Part shown: piece after piece, positions 10,591 through 19,226 of the stretch
How the letters are laid out: every line of letters starts with the position of its first letter
Numbering within the stretch: position 1 is the stretch's first letter
Origin: Apostichopus californicus
Taxonomy: Eukaryota; Echinodermata; Holothuroidea; Aspidochirotida; Stichopodidae
Length of the DNA stretch: 20,013 bases
Direction: 5' to 3'
Assembly (NCBI GenBank): GCA_020650975.1
Contig: JAIPMN010009487.1
Span: forward strand, 1-20,013
Position numbers and translations under genes: made by a program
The notes under the pieces: model-generated
Seen by the model: the letters and a program-made list of their open reading frames with translations, nothing else
Database searches by the model: none
What the model was told of the DNA's origin: nothing

Positions 10591-11517
10591 AATCTTCCGT
10601 GCCGACATTAGTGGGTACATAATGAGGTAGACTTGGGGAGGGGGTGGGGGAGGGGGGCATTGCACAGTAACATAGCATTCAAACCAATGCTTTTTCTATG
10701 CCATGTGAAAACAGTAAATTGCATATTAATGTCTCCGTTTACTCAAAGGCTAACATAAAAAGTCAAAGAGATGGAAGAACTGTTTATATCCTGATAGACT
10801 TTGCTAAATTGTTTTTTTCTTTCAAATCTGGTGAATCAAACAATTTTTTGCCGACGCAATCAAGATATAAATTAATTTGAGCCATTATGATAGACAAGAT
10901 AATATTGACAATATGAAAACTGTAAATATTTGACAACCGTCGATATTATTTTTCAATTCACAGAATTTTTAACTTCTGAAGAATTGCAGATATTACTTCA
11001 ATTTATTTTATTTCTTTATGAAAATTACTGCAATTTATTTCTTAGCTTATCTAACAATGGTTTAATATCCCTTCCTTTCTCCCCATATTTGTTTGAGCAT
11101 CAAATCACATATTTTTACCTGTTATGATTGGAATTCATTTTGTTCATTTCTGTTGCCATTTGAAGTAAATTTGCTTCCCTAACTTCTACCTCTGGTCAGG
11201 AGGCTACATTTGTCCGCAAAGAAACTTTCACTGTTTGTGTATCTAGCAGAGTAGAACACATATATGTGAGAAACAGCATTATAGTAACATCTTTGTAATA
11301 GTTTAGCCAGCCAATCTTTACAGTATTTAAGAAATAATGCACTAATTTACGAATGGCAGGCATTACACACACACGTACACATGTTGAAGAAAGCTTTCAC
11401 TTCTCAGTAAATACAACGTACCATATGTCAGTCACAATGTCGTGGAAAAATGAAATAAAGGTCTCTAAAGCTCCTGAAGACAATTGGTACAACCGATAAT
11501 TCCGGTTTTAAGTAAGG
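10591..11517. other. Intergenic DNA with a G-rich tract
   Basis: A G-rich run at about 10636-10658 (GGGGAGGGGGTGGGGGAGGG) could form a G-quadruplex. The rest is AT-rich, with no gene recognised. Confidence 0.55.
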
Positions 11518-12052
11518 TTAACACCCACCGACATTGAGAGAAGTGTCCCACGATGTCACTTATCAAATTCATTATCAGTTAGTGAACATTAAAATTGACC
11601 AGATAAACACCCACAACCACTGCTATCAACATAGAGAGGTGTCTGACAAATGTTTGTAACATATTAAATCCACTATCAGTACCTACCAGATAAACACCCA
11701 CCACTGTTGTCAACATAGAGAGGTCACTGACAAATGTTTGTAACATATCAAATCCACTATCAGTAACGTACCAGATAACCACACACCACAGCCATCAACA
11801 TAGAGAGGTGTCTGACAAATGTTTTTAACATATTAAATCCACTATCAGTAACGTACCAGATAAACACCCACCACCACTGCTATCAACATAGAGAGGTGTC
11901 TGACAAATGTTTGTAAACATATCAATTCCACTATCTGTTAAGTACCATAAAGATGTATTGAGAAGAAACGCCCACCGACATTAATTTATCAATTTCAACA
12001 TCAGTACGTACCAAATAAACACCCACCATTGCCACCAACATTTAGAGGTGTC
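11518..12052 (+). repeat. 84-88-bp minisatellite, about six copies
   Basis: The unit contains ATAGAGAGGTGTCTGACAAA, followed by a TTAAATCCACTATCAGTA stretch and ACCAGATAAACACCCACC. ATAGAGAGGT occurs at 11631, 11715, 11800 and 11888 (steps 84, 85 and 88). Diverged edge copies lie at 11518-11600 and at 11960-12052, where TTTAGAGGTG appears at 12040. The outer copies differ most, as expected when unequal exchange homogenises the middle of an array. Confidence 0.88.
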
Positions 12053-12062
12053 ACACAAGTAC

Positions 12063-12140
12063 AGCATCCATAGCCTAGTGGTTAGGGTGTCCGCATATAA
12101 AGCGGGAGGCCTGGGTTCAAATCCTGGTGGAGGCTGGAAG
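12063..12140 (+). mobile_element. tRNA-like sequence, probable tRNA-derived SINE head or tRNA pseudogene
   Basis: An A-box-like TAGCCTAGTGG at 12071-12081 and a B-box-like GGGTTCAAATCC at about 12114-12125 are correctly spaced. A good anticodon stem (TCCGC / GCGGG) closes the 7-nt loop ATATAAA, and the T-arm TGGG TTCAAAT CCTG is recognisable. The acceptor stem is largely unpaired (AGCATCC against TGGAGGC), so this is not an intact tRNA gene. It begins about 10 bp after the 84-88-bp array. A purine- and CA-rich tail (about 12336-12370) downstream could be the end of a SINE body, but no clear target-site duplication was seen. Confidence 0.6.
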
Positions 12141-12965
12141 TATATATATGGACATTCAACACTCTCTAATATGTCATGTAAATAGCACATACACCTTTCT
12201 TGTTTTCAAAACTGGGTCGGCAGATGAAACTTGCACATTACCAAAACTGGTGGGGTTAGTCACAATCTCACTCCACCAAAATAATACCTTTGTGGGGGAT
12301 GTGATTCATGAATGTTACTATCATTCTCAGAGAAGAAACAAACACACACACAACAACGAAAAAAGAAAACAGATCTCAGAAGTTCCCTAACTCCCTAACT
12401 CAGAAAGACACAATTTCAACTCTAGAATAAAACAGAGAATCCATAAAAATATTGAAGTCTAAAAAATTGCACCTGTTAGAAAGCTAAAAGTTAAAAGGAA
12501 AATAAAATGGATGTGTTCATGATTAAACCAAGACAATTTTTTAAAGTGTTCAATCATAATACAGTAGACTCTTTGATAAAGAAGCATTAAATAATGGACA
12601 TTATTCCTTTAAATAAAATACCAATTTGTTAGGAGACAAAGTTCTTCCGTTACATTTGAGCATAGTTGTCACAAAAATCCCCCCCCAGAAACATGAGAGT
12701 ATATTTTCCTTCCACCTTAAGTACTGTCATCCACGTGATATAATTATCGTGAGTTCTTCCCATCACCATGACCGACTGTCTTCCATCGGGTTCAATCCAT
12801 CAACTCCTGAAAATGCAGGACAATTTGGCAACTTTCTTTCAAGTTCCATATTTCTCTTGTCATTTGCAAAATACCTGACCAGTTCTTCATTCATTCATTC
12901 ACTCTTAAATCTCCCTTCATTCCTGCAGACTGCCAAGCTCATGTAAAAGTTAAAGACGCCTTTGG
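12141..12965 (-). other. Putative PDE4 3' UTR and downstream flank
   Basis: This is sequence downstream of the PDE4 stop on the - strand. I saw no canonical AATAAA (TTTATT on the + strand) between about 12,150 and 12,965, so the transcript end is not placed. A TCATTCATTCATTC microsatellite lies at about 12887-12902. Confidence 0.4.
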
Positions 12966-13490
12966 TTAGAGGTCCGTTTCTCTTGCTGTTTTGTCCGACA
13001 GGAACGAATACTCATATTTTTCGGTATTCATCTGGCCGTCCAAGATTTGGTTTGGCTTCGCCATCAATCTTGTCTCTCCATGACGCTCTGGGGAGTTCAC
13101 CACCGCCTGTAAGTTTTCTAAACTGCTGTTGGCATTCGGCGTGGGACTCTGATTGGCTATTACGCTCTGTCCCGACAGGGAGCTCATGCTCGACCCGTGC
13201 GAACTCAGGCCGCCGTCCGCCACAAGATCCGTCTTACTCTCCAGCGACGAGCACCGCTTATCTCGGTTCTCCTCCAGGTCTTCCAACGACAGGTCTATGT
13301 GAAGTTCCTTGTCCTTGTCGTTCCCGTTGGCGGTCTCTCCGGCTGTTTCCGGAGGCGGACTGTCCCTGATCTGACCCTGATAGTATTCACGGTTCTGTTC
13401 CAGATACATCAGGATGTCTTGCGCATCGGGGTACACCAGGTCCGCCCAGGTCTCCCAGAGAGGGTGAATGATGTAGTCTATGAAGCCAAC
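12966..13490 (-). CDS. PDE4: cAMP-specific phosphodiesterase PDE4, last coding exon
   Basis: After the acceptor CCAAG, read on the - strand, 174 codons end at TAA (12968-12966). The first residues, [19 protein letters not shown], directly follow the purine-selective Gln encoded at the end of the previous exon. This region closes the PDE4 active site: the invariant Gln and the Phe of the VGF motif clamp the adenine ring. [13 protein letters not shown](Y)YQ then completes helix 16, as in known PDE4s. The following tail of about 135 residues is hydrophilic. It starts with IRDSPPPE and has an acidic [16 protein letters not shown] segment aligning with the vertebrate FQFELTLEE region. The remainder (Ser-rich, [17 protein letters not shown]) is unlike anything I recall. 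The intron is phase 0. The coding strand is richer in G, C and CpG than the flanks, as expected for the exons here. Confidence 0.96.
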   Translation of the reverse strand, partial: VGFIDYIIHPLWETWADLVYPDAQDILMYLEQNREYYQGQIRDSPPPETAGETANGNDKDKELHIDLSLEDLEENRDKRCSSLESKTDLVADGGLSSHGSSMSSLSGQSVIANQSPTPNANSSLENLQAVVNSPERHGETRLMAKPNQILDGQMNTEKYEYSFLSDKTARETDL

Positions 13491-13690
13491 CTTGGAAAAC
13501 GAAAAACAAACAAAATAATAATAATTTAAAAAAAATAACAGTTGTGTGAATAGATGTGTTGTAAGACTACAGAACTAAAAGAAAAAAAAAGATAGAGAGG
13601 ACCATGATTTTGTACAGACTCCTTCATGATCTGCTGTCACCTTTTGTGTTGGCACCAAATGCATGCCATCCCATTTACCCCTCTGAGCAC

Positions 13691-13740
13691 CCTCCTCCTC
13701 CCCTCCTCCTCCCCTCCTCCTCCCCTCCTCCCCCCTCCCC
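13691..13740. repeat. 11-bp CT-rich tandem repeat
   Basis: CCTCCTCCTCC is repeated about three and a half times and passes into C-rich sequence. It is pure pyrimidine on the + strand and polypurine in the PDE4 transcript. Confidence 0.85.
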
Positions 13741-14521
13741 AAATGAGAACAAACTAAAAAGCTTCCATTGACTTTTTAGTCCCATTCCAGTCCACTAGTC
13801 ACGTTCATCATCATGTAAAAGACAGATTTAATGTTTATTATTACACGAACAGGACACGAAGAAACAAAGAAGCTGGGTCGTATTAGTGCCACGGACCGGT
13901 CACTGAATGTTAACGTTTCCCCTCTAAGTTTTAAAGCATTAGTAGGAGTTTTTTTTCTCAAATGAGATTTCATATTTTTCTTCATGCCTATATGGGCCTT
14001 GTGCTTGCTAAGATTACCATACAAAAAAGGACTTCCCACTTTCTGTTTAAGTGTTTAAGATGAAGCCATTCCAGTTATCAGGAATGTCACGCTACGTCAC
14101 ATTAGTGGTAACTTAAATTTGTGTGCAATGATCCTTGCAGCTTCTTGATATCAAAAATTACCAAGAACAAGATTCCTGATGAGTTTTGTATTGATTCCAA
14201 AAAAGACTCTGTCAAGCACCTTGAGAACCATCAATGTCACCCTTTGGGAATATTTATTCCTTATTGACATGTTTTACATAAGGATCAATCTATCTCTCAC
14301 GCAAGATTTGAATATACTGTTTTACACGCCTAGGCATATATATCGTGATAACAACATTGTGGTATTGGATTTAAAATCAATGTCCAGTCAACATATCAGA
14401 ACTACAAGCCAAAGGTGACACCTCACCTTTTCAGTTTGTTAGTTTGATAAATCGTTGCAGGGGGAAAGATTCAATTAAAATAAGAGAATATCTTGTCTGA
14501 AAACGATGATCACTGCTCTAA

Positions 14522-14529
14522 TGACGTCA
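14522..14529. promoter_or_regulatory. Full cAMP-response-element palindrome TGACGTCA in a PDE4 intron
   Basis: A perfect TGACGTCA octamer is present, and a half-site TACGTCAC lies about 430 bp away near 14093-14100. CREB-family factors bind this octamer. Vertebrate PDE4 genes have cAMP-inducible intronic promoters, but those precede the catalytic exons. This site lies after them, so it could only act as an enhancer or occur by chance. Confidence 0.3.
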
Positions 14530-15241
14530 CGAAGAGAAGTTTATTTGCAGGGGCTCGCTGCACCAATACCGGAAATCGATGGACACGCCGTAAGGCCCAT
14601 GAAATATAGCATCGTTCTTAACTGACTATGTATGCTATACAAGAGCTAGGACTGTCTGGAATTTCTGTGGTCTGGAAAGTGACTCGTTTGTTCGTTCAAA
14701 AAATTGCCACTCTAAAATGAAAAATGCTCGACGTACGTTTTATGTGACGATCCATTTTCACAAAAAAATGAAGTTTTCTTTCGGAAAATAGTCGCTTTTC
14801 GACGTGCCTGATTTTTTAATGTGGTTTAACTTCTTTAGTTCTCAGACTCGGCGAGCCTTGTAGGCCTCGAATGAAATGTTCAAAGATGCACTCACTAGAG
14901 CAATATGCTATAAACTGCACATCTATGCTGTTACAGTTTATACACTAAAACATACCGAATCACCAGAATGTTATTGGAGACATCAGAATGGATGTTTAAA
15001 GAGTTTGCTCTGAGTACTAGTTTCAAATCCCCCAAAACAGAACTCATTCTTATTTCTAGCAATGAGTTCTCTCTCCTTAATCAGACACTTTTATCCTTTC
15101 AAAAAATATGGCAATATATTATGAAAATTGTACACTACACAATGAAATATTCTCCACATAAGAAAAAATAGTACCAACGAAATGAATGTGTTTGCATGCT
15201 AGTGCAACACGTCTAATCTGTAGCAACAAAGTTCTCCATAC

Positions 15242-15424
15242 CTGAGATTTTTCTACGACGACCGTGTTCCGGTCCATCATGGGACTGACTTCCATCTTCT
15301 TCTCCTTTTCCAGATCGCCCTGCGTGAAAAACTCTCCCATGACCCTCTGTGTCCACTGTTGACAGAAGTCCGGTGGTTTGGCCGGGTTGGCCAAGTCTGC
15401 GCAATGCAGTAGGTTCTTTAAGAC
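15242..15424 (-). CDS. PDE4: PDE4 catalytic exon (183 nt, 61 codons)
   Basis: Reads [20 protein letters not shown] … [20 protein letters not shown] … VVVEKSQ. The HCADLANP motif carries the second metal-binding Asp and the adenine-pocket Asn. The final codon is the purine-selective Gln, split by the intron from the VGFIDY it works with. Borders are CACAG|GTC at 15424 and CAG|GTATGG at 15242, phase 0 at both ends. The acceptor has a poor pyrimidine tract compared with the other PDE4 introns here. The length matches the 183-nt exon I recall in vertebrate PDE4 genes. Confidence 0.96.
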
Positions 15425-15498
15425 CTGTGAATCGATAACCATAGAGGCATTTAGTAGTATCGACAACACATGATATCAAAAAACACTGATGCGAAAGA

Positions 15499-15850
15499 AT
15501 ATATATATATATATATTTATATTAATATCCAAGCTGCGTCCATTTTATTTTTCGTATTCACATTTTAAGGGGTTTTGTCATTTTGTTACTTATAATTACT
15601 TAAGCTCACTTTTTAATTTTTTTTTATTACATTTTTTTTTATGAATTTCACTGTAAATCTATATTGTTTTTAAAATTATTCCTTAGTACATATATATATA
15701 TTTTTATATTAATATTTAAGCTGCATCAATTTTATTCTTCATATTTATGTTTTAAGGGTTTTGTCATTTTGTTGTCATTGTAAAGCGCTCTTGAACATGC
15801 TTGAGCATGAAAAGAGCGCTATATAAATCTGGTATATAATAATAATAATT
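15499..15850 (+). mobile_element. Two diverged retroelement fragments, the second with a GCGCT-hairpin tail
   Basis: Two related stretches of about 85 bp, 15499-15587 and 15690-15772, share TTATATTAATAT, AAGCTGC and TTAAGG(G)GTTTTGTCATTTTGTT. The second continues into a tail with the perfect inverted repeat AGCGCTCTT / AAGAGCGCT (about 15784-15821), then ATATAAAT and an (ATA)n run. A GTAAAGCGCT…AGCGCTATATAAAT hairpin followed by a short A/T repeat is a well-known kind of 3' end of SINE and LINE elements in many animals. I infer two copies of one family, in tandem or nested, but cannot name it. Confidence 0.65.
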
Positions 15851-16557
15851 CAAACATCAACAATTTTCAAGATTTCTGGTTTTATATATGTTGTCTTGTT
15901 ATAACCTATGGTGCCTTCAATAGGCACAACCTACACTAAATGGAGTTTTCACACATTGACTGTGATAACACAAATTGGATGGGACACTTGCAGACAAAGT
16001 TGTAACAACACTTCCGTGACAATGCATTACTCCCACTACTACGGTTTACTCCTAAGTTAAACAACAGTCGATGTCTCGCCCCCAAATTTTCACTGCTCAG
16101 GATAAAACCCGAGTACCTCAAATGTTATCAGGTATTGGTCGAAAATAGCAAAACTTCCCCCCGGAGGTTATGAGCCGTGAAATTATTCCGTGAGGGTTTA
16201 GATCATTAAATTTTGCCATCAAGTATCTCAGTGAGGGAAACATCTAAGGGGAAATAGTTGTAACATGTTGTACTACTTGTGTAAGTATCGAACAGGAAAG
16301 GCTGTTACGTGACTATCTAGCATATTTGGTGACCACATAAATGACCTTCCAGATATCAACTGCTTTAAACAAGGCTATTATATACTATAGTCAGTGCTGG
16401 CTACAACCCAATCCAAAAAACACCCAATCCAAAATTTCTCCCCACTTTTTGGCAAGCAGGAGATAAATTTATGGAGGTGGCCGGTATAAGCACCCCTAAC
16501 CGCCGCTCCATGCATGATTTGCCTCTGGGTTGTACAATTTCTGATTCCTGATTCCTA

Positions 16558-16868
16558 GGAGTGTTAGCTCAGTGGTTAACGCCGGTGCCTTCCAATCATA
16601 AGGTCCCCGGTTCGAGTCACTCCAAGATTAATGTATGTCGTCCAGTTACAGAGTTGTTGACAATTGACAATACATAATCATGGACGTTTAATTTGAATGT
16701 TTGTCACATTAGAATAGTAGAATTTAGTTAATTTGAATTTTACTGAGAGACTGACTTCGGTCAGCTTGCGGCTATGATAAGCCAATGAGGTTTCTTCGCG
16801 AGTTCCTGCTTGCAGGAGGATCTAAAATACCAACATTTAAGTGTGTTGGTCTTGATGTTTTGTAAATA
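16558..16868 (+). mobile_element. tRNA-derived SINE candidate next to a PDE4 splice donor
   Basis: The head GGAGTGTTAGCTCAGTGGTT carries an A box (TAGCTCAGTGG) and, about 35 bp on, a B box (GGTTCGAGTC). The ends GGAGTG and CACTCC are complementary, as in an acceptor stem, but the 3' half of the T stem is missing, so it is not a functional tRNA gene. The body has several short perfect hairpins: CTGACTTCGGTCAG (16751-16764), GGCTATGATAAGCC (16770-16783), TCCTGCTTGCAGGA (16804-16817) and CCAACATTTAAGTGTGTTGG (16830-16849). The recognisable body ends near 16868, within about 8 bp of the PDE4 donor at 16875. Orientation is opposite to PDE4. No target-site duplication is obvious, so the borders are approximate. 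Confidence 0.6.
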
Positions 16869-16875
16869 ACTATAC

Positions 16876-16998
16876 CTGTATCCTGTCACTGTAATTGTCC
16901 AGTAAAAGGACTCCAGATCCCGCCACTTTTTTGGTTTCTACCATCGTCTTCAGTTCTGCCAGGAGGCTCATGTGCTTCACCATGTCCGTCGCTAGAAC
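16876..16998 (-). CDS. PDE4: PDE4 catalytic exon (123 nt, 41 codons)
   Basis: Reads [20 protein letters not shown] then [20 protein letters not shown] and Q, nearly identical to the matching PDE4 segment of vertebrates ([36 protein letters not shown]). The acceptor is TTACCTCTCAG at 16999 and the donor CAG|GTATAG at 16876/16875, phase 0 at both ends. The 123-nt length agrees with the conserved vertebrate exon as I recall it. The donor is less consensus-like than those of neighbouring exons (GTATAG against GTGAGT and GTAAGT) and abuts the SINE-like element on its intron side. Confidence 0.96.
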
Positions 16999-17751
16999 CT
17001 GAGAGGTAAAAAGAATGTAAGAAAGAGGAGATGGAAATAATTGATGTTGAGAAGGAACTGGTGGTGGGGTGAGGCAACAGTCTAAGATAGGTAACAACTG
17101 GCCTAGATGATAGCGGGGATCATATCTAACGATGGGAAGTTGGGGAATTGGGTGAGGGTACAGATCATAACCACATAATCTTGCCCTGGATGTATAATTT
17201 TCATGAATACAATTTCATAAAAATATGCTTTTCTTCTTCTAATTCTTTGCTTGCAAGATTTGAAAGATTATGTTCTGTGGTTATGGTGGCTATGGTGGCT
17301 ATGGTTGCTTCCCAAAATTTAACTGTGCTAGCTTATAAAATGGGCAACGAAATGAAGTCAGCTTTCAATGGTAAAAGGGTTGGGGGGACTAATCATCCTT
17401 GGAGGGGGGGGGGTTGAAGGGTGAGGGGGATCACTGCCTGTGTGTTAAGGTTCAACAATGGACATAAACCAAACAATTTCATATTTTGTTCATGTTACTT
17501 ATTTATTCATATACCTTTTTGTATTAAGGTGATGTGAGGGATGGTGGATGAGAGGTTGGGTGGGTGGGGTGGGGTGGGGTGTTATCAGCTAACTTCCTAC
17601 ATGAGTCTATATGAGAATAACTTTCAGCACACCATTCACACATTATTCTGATTATACTGTGTTGGTTTGCTCGATCTGAAATGTACATGGCTGAGTTTTA
17701 CAATCACATTCTGGCTGTTAAAGTCTTGTTTTGTTTTGTTTTGTAACTCAC
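16999..17751 (-). other. PDE4: PDE4 intron with G-rich tracts on the + strand
   Basis: The intron starts GTGAGT (17751) and ends CTCTCAG (16999). On the + strand it has a TGGCTATGG triplication at 17283-17307, G-runs at 17400-17412, and a TGGGTGGGGTGGGG series at about 17556-17582, which are C-rich in the PDE4 pre-mRNA. No exon was recognised. Confidence 0.8.
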
Positions 17752-17906
17752 CATATCAATCACCATCTTCCTGAACTGCTGCCACTGTTTCTTGTTTAAC
17801 GCTTCCAGCATATTGCAGTTATCCATCTGTAACAGTTTGAAAGCGACGGCTAAGGAATGGTTCTCCAGTACTGACTCGTCGTTATACATTATTGCTAACT
17901 CTGAAT
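17752..17906 (-). CDS. PDE4: PDE4 catalytic exon (155 nt)
   Basis: The first two bases complete an Asn codon begun in the exon at 19227-19326. The frame then reads [40 protein letters not shown] and [11 protein letters not shown]. This is the PDE4 helix-8 to helix-11 region (SELALMYND.SVLENHHLAV.FKLLQ), which supports the active site. The donor is ATG|GTGAGT and the acceptor CGACAG|AT, and the pyrimidine tract of that acceptor is a (CT)10 microsatellite. Exon lengths of 100, 155, 123 and 183 nt reproduce what I recall of vertebrate PDE4 genes. The second His of the usual ENHHLAV is Ser here. Confidence 0.96.
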
Positions 17907-17911
17907 CTGTC

Positions 17912-17931
17912 GAGAGAGAGAGAGAGAGAGA
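17912..17931. repeat. (GA)10 microsatellite forming a splice-site pyrimidine tract
   Basis: Twenty bases of perfect GA dinucleotides on the + strand. In the PDE4 pre-mRNA they read (CU)10 and sit 5 bases upstream of the CAG that ends the intron, in the place of the polypyrimidine tract. Confidence 0.92.
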
Positions 17932-17937
17932 CTCGTT

Positions 17938-18222
17938 CAACGTTCGACTAGCAAGAAATAGTCAATGACGGCACCAGTGCGCGAGCAGAGGGCAAAGCCG
18001 CACGCTCACGATGACCATGAAATGATCTATTTCGCTCGACACTGAACTCCCCCTCCTCTCTCCCAGCGGGGAATTCCTGTCGAGCTGACGGAGATAGATT
18101 ACGAACGCCACGTCTTGGCACATTCGGGCCGTGATGTCGTCGACGGTCTTCTCATGCACGGAGTGGATACACTGACGCTCCCTGCGATGGGAGGTGGGCG
18201 ACGGACGTGATGCATCTCGTCG
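17938..18222. other. Unexplained CpG-rich open segment inside a PDE4 intron
   Basis: About 285 bp of markedly CpG-rich sequence is set in an AT-rich intron, resembling the composition of the true exons nearby. On the - strand one frame stays open from 18402 to a stop at 17962. It reads, for example, VDDITARMCQDVAFVIYLRQ, with mostly G or C in third codon positions. On the + strand the aligned frame is open from an excellent acceptor-like CCTCTCTCCCAG (18055-18066) to a donor-like GAG|GTGGGC (18193/18194), giving for example VELTEIDYERHVLAHSGRDV. I recognise no protein family in either. The phases do not allow either to act as a PDE4 cassette exon. It could be an exon of a nested gene, a pseudogene fragment, or a mobile-element remnant. 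Confidence 0.4.
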
Positions 18223-19226
18223 ATTTAATATTAAAATTGAAACGAATAATTCAAGATATATCGTGGTGTAATTCATGGGCTTTAATGAAATTTGGTTGAC
18301 AAAGAAACATGCAGTGGAAAGAAAAAAATGAGGAATTGAAAGAATGTGACAATGAGATGAACGTGCCTGAATGGAGAAATTAAGGAATATAACAAATTTC
18401 ACAGCCTATTGACTGACAGGTATTCAATTAAGAATTGCCTGGTTTGTGATATCCTGGAACAGAATAGGCTATTAAATCATATCAGTGTGCACTATGCTGG
18501 AATCAATTTATTTTATTTATATTAAATGTCAATTTGTGTGTGTGTGTGGAAAGTGTACAAGATAAAAAAAAAATTACTTTAAGAGGGGAAGGGGGAGGGA
18601 GGAAGGGAGGGGGAGAATGGACAGCAAATGTTTCTACCTTGTTTCATAGGAGATGGGAAGGTATAAGTTATAACATAAACCAATGATTTGTCCTTTCTGT
18701 GTTGTTTTTCAACAGTAAGCTAATGTGGAGAAGCTTGGATGTGCTTCCTGCTCTATTCCAATCATTCTATTTCAAAGTTGTTATTTTACTCTTCTCATGG
18801 TCAGTATATTAAAAACATTGGTTCCATTTCATCACTACACATTCATACCTCCAAACAGACTCACTCATTTAACAACAATAACAACAAGAATAACGAAAAA
18901 TGATAATTAGTAATAATCATTTCTTGTACAATGTACATACAATATGTACAGCTTACATTTACCAAGGCATTTCTGAGTGGGGTCTGGATTGATTCTGGGG
19001 TCTGGTGGGGTCTGGGTGATGGTTATTAAAGGAGGTAAGAGAGGGAAGTACCCTAACCCCCCCCCCCTCCCACCCTATGCTGGGAGACCACAAAATCAAA
19101 TCTCTCATGTAACTCTACACCTTACACAGTGCCATTGTTTTCTCTTAACTTTCTCTTCCACCAAGTTTATGAGCTTGACATTTTCAGAGGATATGTTTGG
19201 GACAGAGAAGTAGAAGACAAACTTAC
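18223..19226 (-). other. PDE4: Upstream (5') part of the PDE4 intron 17907-19226
   Basis: The intron begins GTAAGT at 19226. This part is AT-rich, with a (TG)n run at about 18533-18548, a polypurine GGGAGGGAGGAAGGGAGGG stretch at about 18580-18616, and a C-run at about 19057-19070. No gene was recognised. Confidence 0.7.

Larger units (their letters stand above)
13491..15241 (-). other. PDE4: PDE4 intron between the 183-nt exon and the last exon
   Basis: The intron starts GTATGG (15241) and ends with a T-rich tract and CCAAG (13491). It contains an 11-bp CCTCCTCCTCC repeat at 13691-13740, a full CRE palindrome at 14522-14529, and a moderately CpG-rich stretch at about 14520-14880 with no recognisable coding content. 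No other gene was seen. Confidence 0.85.
15425..16875 (-). other. PDE4: PDE4 intron with SINE-type insertions
   Basis: The intron begins GTATAG at 16875 and ends ATTCACAG at 15425. It holds an AT-rich repeat pair with a SINE/LINE-type tail (15499-15850) and a tRNA-headed element (16558-16868). The remaining sequence from about 15,850 to 16,557 shows nothing I recognise. Confidence 0.8.

Noticed and set aside
12063-12137. Functional tRNA (loop ATATAAA would give an AUA anticodon)
   Set aside because: The acceptor stem is mostly mismatched, and an intronless AUA tRNA would be unusual.
12962-13529. + strand open frames (135 and 110 codons) opposite the PDE4 last exon
   Set aside because: They are antisense shadows of a GC-rich coding exon that is strongly supported on the - strand.
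16558-16627. Functional tRNA gene
   Set aside because: A and B boxes and complementary ends are present, but the 3' strand of the T stem is missing and SINE-like sequence continues downstream.
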